From assembly GCA_017888105.1 (NCBI GenBank), contig JAGHGS010000125.1, positions 1 through 7,652 on the forward strand: a DNA stretch of 7,652 nucleotides. The letters run 5' to 3'. Both the position numbers and the translations under genes were made by a program. Numbering within the stretch: position 1 is the stretch's first letter; each line of letters opens with the position of its first letter. A model generated the notes under the pieces. The model searched no databases. It saw only the letters and a list, made by a program, of their open reading frames with translations, and was not told the DNA's origin. Source of the stretch: Bacilli bacterium. GTDB taxonomy: Bacteria; Bacillota_I; Bacilli_A; RF39; UBA660. Below, one piece after another: positions 6,117-7,652 of this stretch.

Positions 6117-7407
6117 ATAATATAATTTTATTAATCTCCGAAATGTTATCTAAAGATATTTCATACTCTTTACCAGTATTCATTTCTTTAACTTTTACTT
6201 TGCCCTCATTAATCTCATTTTCGCCTAATACAATAACATAAGGAATATTTACTCTATTAGCATAATCCAAAGCTTTTTTAACTTTTTTATTTTTCATTTC
6301 AACTTCTACTTTTATATCAAAATTTCTTATTGTATCAGCAAGTCTTAAACTTTCTTTAAAAGTATTCATTGGTACAATATATAATTGAGCCATACTTTTG
6401 CTTGCAAAGTCTTCTCTGGTTTTAAGAATTTCATAAATAACATTAAGTCCAAAAGAAATACCTACAGCTGGATAACTATTTCCGTCTTGAATCCAATTAG
6501 TGATAAGTTTATCATATCTACCACCACCACCGATACTAGATTTAATACCAGAATTAATCGCGTATACTTCAAAGATATTTCCAGTATAATATTCTTGACC
6601 ACGAGCGAGTGTTGGTGCAAATTTGATATATTCACTATAAGAAGAGTAGTCTAATAATTCCATCAAATCTGTTAATTCTTGTAATCCTTCTAAAATATTT
6701 TGGTTATCAATGCTTTTAAATTCTTCTTTTAATTCATTGAATGACATACTAAAATATTTCATAAGTAAGTCTTGATTATTTTCAGTTATTCCTAAAAGAA
6801 GTAATTCACTCATCAAGTCTTCACGTGGAATCTTATCCATTTTATGAACTGCTTTAATAACATTTGAAATATCTTCTTCTGAAGTAATACCTAAAGATTC
6901 GATAATACCTTGCATTAATTTTCGATTATTAATTTTGATTTCAAAAGGAATATCAAATTCTCTCATACCACGAATAAAAATAGAAATAATTTCTTCTTCA
7001 ATATTAGCCCCATCAAGTCCTACCACATCAACATCACATTGTACAAACTGTCTATTTCTACCAGCTTTAACTGGACCATCCCGAAAGACATCCCCAATTT
7101 CATATCTTTTATAAGGTAAGGTAAGACCTTTTTCTATCGTAATAAATTTAGCAAAAGGAATAGTTAAATCATATCGAAGACCCAAATTTCTTTTACCTTG
7201 ATCCGTAACCTTATAAATTTCTTTTAAAATTTCATCTTCCGGATTGTATTTTAAAGCAAGTAAATCAAAATTACAAAGGATAGGGGTTTCCAGTGGTTCA
7301 TAACCATATAACTTAAACACTTTCTTTAAAGTATCCTTAATATACTCTCTAATTTGTTGTTCACTCCCTGAGTAATCAAAAGTACCTTTTACATTTTCAA
7401 TTTTCAT
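6115..7407 (-). CDS. hisS: Histidyl-tRNA synthetase (divergent type)
   Basis: This class II synthetase charges tRNA-His with histidine. At 430 aa it has normal length. Motif 1 is around 28-44 (KLYGYEPLETP). LRYDLTIPFAKFI (77-89) and motif 2, FRDGPVKAGRNRQF-VQCDVDVVG (108-130), follow. The histidine-specific segment is RGQEYYTGNIFEVY (269-282), where classical bacterial enzymes have RGLDYY. Motif 3 elements are SIGGGGRYDKL (291-301) and VGISFGLNV (315-323). The C-terminal anticodon-binding domain starts about 340 (AQLYIVPMN). The QCDVDVVG and EYYTGNIFE wording is nearer archaeal/eukaryotic-like enzymes than the B. subtilis or E. coli type. The ATG at 7407 has GGAGGAT (7420-7414) six bases upstream. 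Expression appears to be set by the histidine leader attenuator just upstream. Confidence 0.95.
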   Translation of the reverse strand: MKIENVKGTFDYSGSEQQIREYIKDTLKKVFKLYGYEPLETPILCNFDLLALKYNPEDEILKEIYKVTDQGKRNLGLRYDLTIPFAKFITIEKGLTLPYKRYEIGDVFRDGPVKAGRNRQFVQCDVDVVGLDGANIEEEIISIFIRGMREFDIPFEIKINNRKLMQGIIESLGITSEEDISNVIKAVHKMDKIPREDLMSELLLLGITENNQDLLMKYFSMSFNELKEEFKSIDNQNILEGLQELTDLMELLDYSSYSEYIKFAPTLARGQEYYTGNIFEVYAINSGIKSSIGGGGRYDKLITNWIQDGNSYPAVGISFGLNVIYEILKTREDFASKSMAQLYIVPMNTFKESLRLADTIRNFDIKVEVEMKNKKVKKALDYANRVNIPYVIVLGENEINEGKVKVKEMNTGKEYEISLDNISEINKIIL

Positions 7408-7432
7408 AATTTAATCCTCCATCTATTTAATT

Positions 7433-7464
7433 AAAAAAGCTATACAGTTAGCCTGTATAGCTTT
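7433..7464 (-). terminator. Attenuator terminator upstream of hisS
   Basis: On the minus strand AAAGCTATACAG (7464-7453 outward from the loop GCTAA) pairs with CTGTATAGCTTT (7447-7436). This is a nine-base GCTATACAG/CTGTATAGC core plus three A-T pairs, followed directly by a T-run (7438-7433). It lies 13 bases before the hisS RBS and downstream of the leader ORF, so it is a regulatory terminator and not the end of another gene. Confidence 0.9.
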
Positions 7465-7516
7465 ATAAACAGGCTACAAGCACGAAAAATAACACTTGCG
7501 CCTACAATTATTGTAT

Positions 7517-7570
7517 TTAGCAAGCGGTAGTAATATGATGATGATGTAATAATAAATAAGTCTTCTTCAT
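7517..7570 (-). CDS. hisS leader peptide with four consecutive His codons
   Basis: A 17-codon ORF encodes MKKTYLLLHHHHITTAC. Residues 9-12 are four tandem CAT codons (7546-7535), and the stop TAA is at 7519-7517. GAGGAGAT (7584-7577) provides a strong RBS about eight bases from the ATG. Its role is to be translated, not to yield a functional protein: shortage of charged tRNA-His would stall the ribosome on the His run and steer folding of the downstream RNA. The last sense codons (ACC GCT TGC) form segment 1 of the attenuator, so reaching the stop codon blocks that pairing. The perfect promoter immediately upstream and terminator downstream make a chance ORF very unlikely. Confidence 0.9.
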   Translation of the reverse strand: MKKTYLLLHHHHITTAC

Positions 7571-7593
7571 AAAACTATCTCCTCGATAAATAG

Positions 7594-7622
7594 ATTATAA
7601 TATGAGAAATAAGTTTTGTCAA
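7594..7622 (-). promoter_or_regulatory. Consensus sigma-A promoter of the hisS leader
   Basis: The minus strand has TTGACA (7622-7617), a 17-bp spacer and TATAAT (7599-7594), a perfect consensus at optimal spacing. A T/A-rich stretch (7637-7623) upstream could act as an UP element. Transcription should start near 7587, only a few bases before the leader RBS. The remaining bases (7623-7652) show nothing else I can name. Confidence 0.9.
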
Positions 7623-7652
7623 ATAATTATTGAAAAAGAGGTACCAAACAAA

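Larger units (their letters stand above)
7433..7587 (-). promoter_or_regulatory. Histidine leader-peptide transcription attenuator of hisS
   Basis: After the leader ORF the RNA holds a chain of competing segments. Segment 1 (7526-7520, CGCUUGC) pairs with segment 2 (7499-7493, GCAAGUG) by 7 bp including one G-U; a small hairpin, UACAA/UUGUA (7515-7503), sits between them. Segment 2 (GUAGGCGCAAG, 7505-7495) can instead pair with segment 3 (CUUGUAGCCUGU, 7480-7469) with one bulged A. Segment 3 (UAGCCUGU, 7476-7469) can instead pair with segment 4 (ACAGGCUA, 7456-7449), destroying the terminator. Segment 4 otherwise forms the terminator stem. A ribosome at the first His codon would leave segment 1 free (1:2 plus 3:4, readthrough). 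A ribosome at the stop codon covers segment 1 (2:3 plus terminator). The base pairings are directly visible; the dynamics are inferred. Confidence 0.85.

Noticed and set aside
7408..7652. T-box riboswitch upstream of hisS
   Set aside because: No T-box motif (AGGTGGTACCGCG-like) or specifier hairpin is present between promoter and gene. The only GGTACC (7640-7645) lies upstream of the -35 element and would not be transcribed with hisS.
1..7652. CRISPR array, tRNA/rRNA genes, prophage or integrase signals
   Set aside because: No regularly spaced repeats, no cloverleaf-like or rRNA-like stretches and no recombinase or phage motifs are visible on either strand.

Overview
The window reads as a chromosomal segment of a walled, very AT-rich, low-GC Gram-positive bacterium. 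Spacing is tight, ribosome binding sites (RBSs) are strong and purine-rich, and sigma-A-type promoters are near consensus. The gene order murG-murB-divIB is the one found in Bacillus. UGA is used as a stop (end of murG) and UGG as Trp, so this is the standard bacterial code and not the Mycoplasma code. An uncultured Bacilli/Erysipelotrichia/RF39-like gut lineage would fit, but that placement is inference.

Layout. (1) Positions 1-184: the first codons of a leftward gene running off the left edge, then a divergent control region with a 10-bp inverted repeat. (2) Positions 200-4020, rightward: a packed operon of murG (lipid II synthesis), murB (UDP-MurNAc formation), divIB/ftsQ (divisome), queH (last step of queuosine synthesis) and an unrecognised five-helix membrane protein. 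Its genes overlap or nearly touch, and it ends in a bidirectional terminator. (3) Positions 4031-5236, leftward: a ComGA/PilB/GspE-type secretion or pilus ATPase, probably started at TTG. (4) Positions 5353-6105, rightward: an unrecognised 250-aa soluble protein with its own promoter, divergent from the ATPase gene. (5) Positions 6115-7407, leftward: histidyl-tRNA synthetase (hisS), sharing a short bidirectional terminator with the convergent unknown gene. (6) Positions 7408-7652: the hisS control region.

The hisS control region is the most interesting part of the window. A perfect-consensus promoter (TTGACA, 17 bp, TATAAT) drives a 17-codon leader ORF with its own RBS, encoding MKKTYLLLHHHHITTAC with four consecutive CAT (His) codons. 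Downstream lie four mutually exclusive RNA pairings ending in a clean intrinsic terminator just before the hisS RBS. This is a histidine-sensing transcription attenuator of the leader-peptide type, where low-GC Gram-positives usually carry a T-box for aminoacyl-tRNA synthetase genes. Ribosome geometry on the leader supports a coherent switch: stalling at His codons favours antitermination, and finishing the peptide favours termination. Its leader uses only NAU codons for Tyr and His, the codons read by queuosine-modified tRNAs, and a queuosine gene (queH) lies in the same window; that link is speculative.
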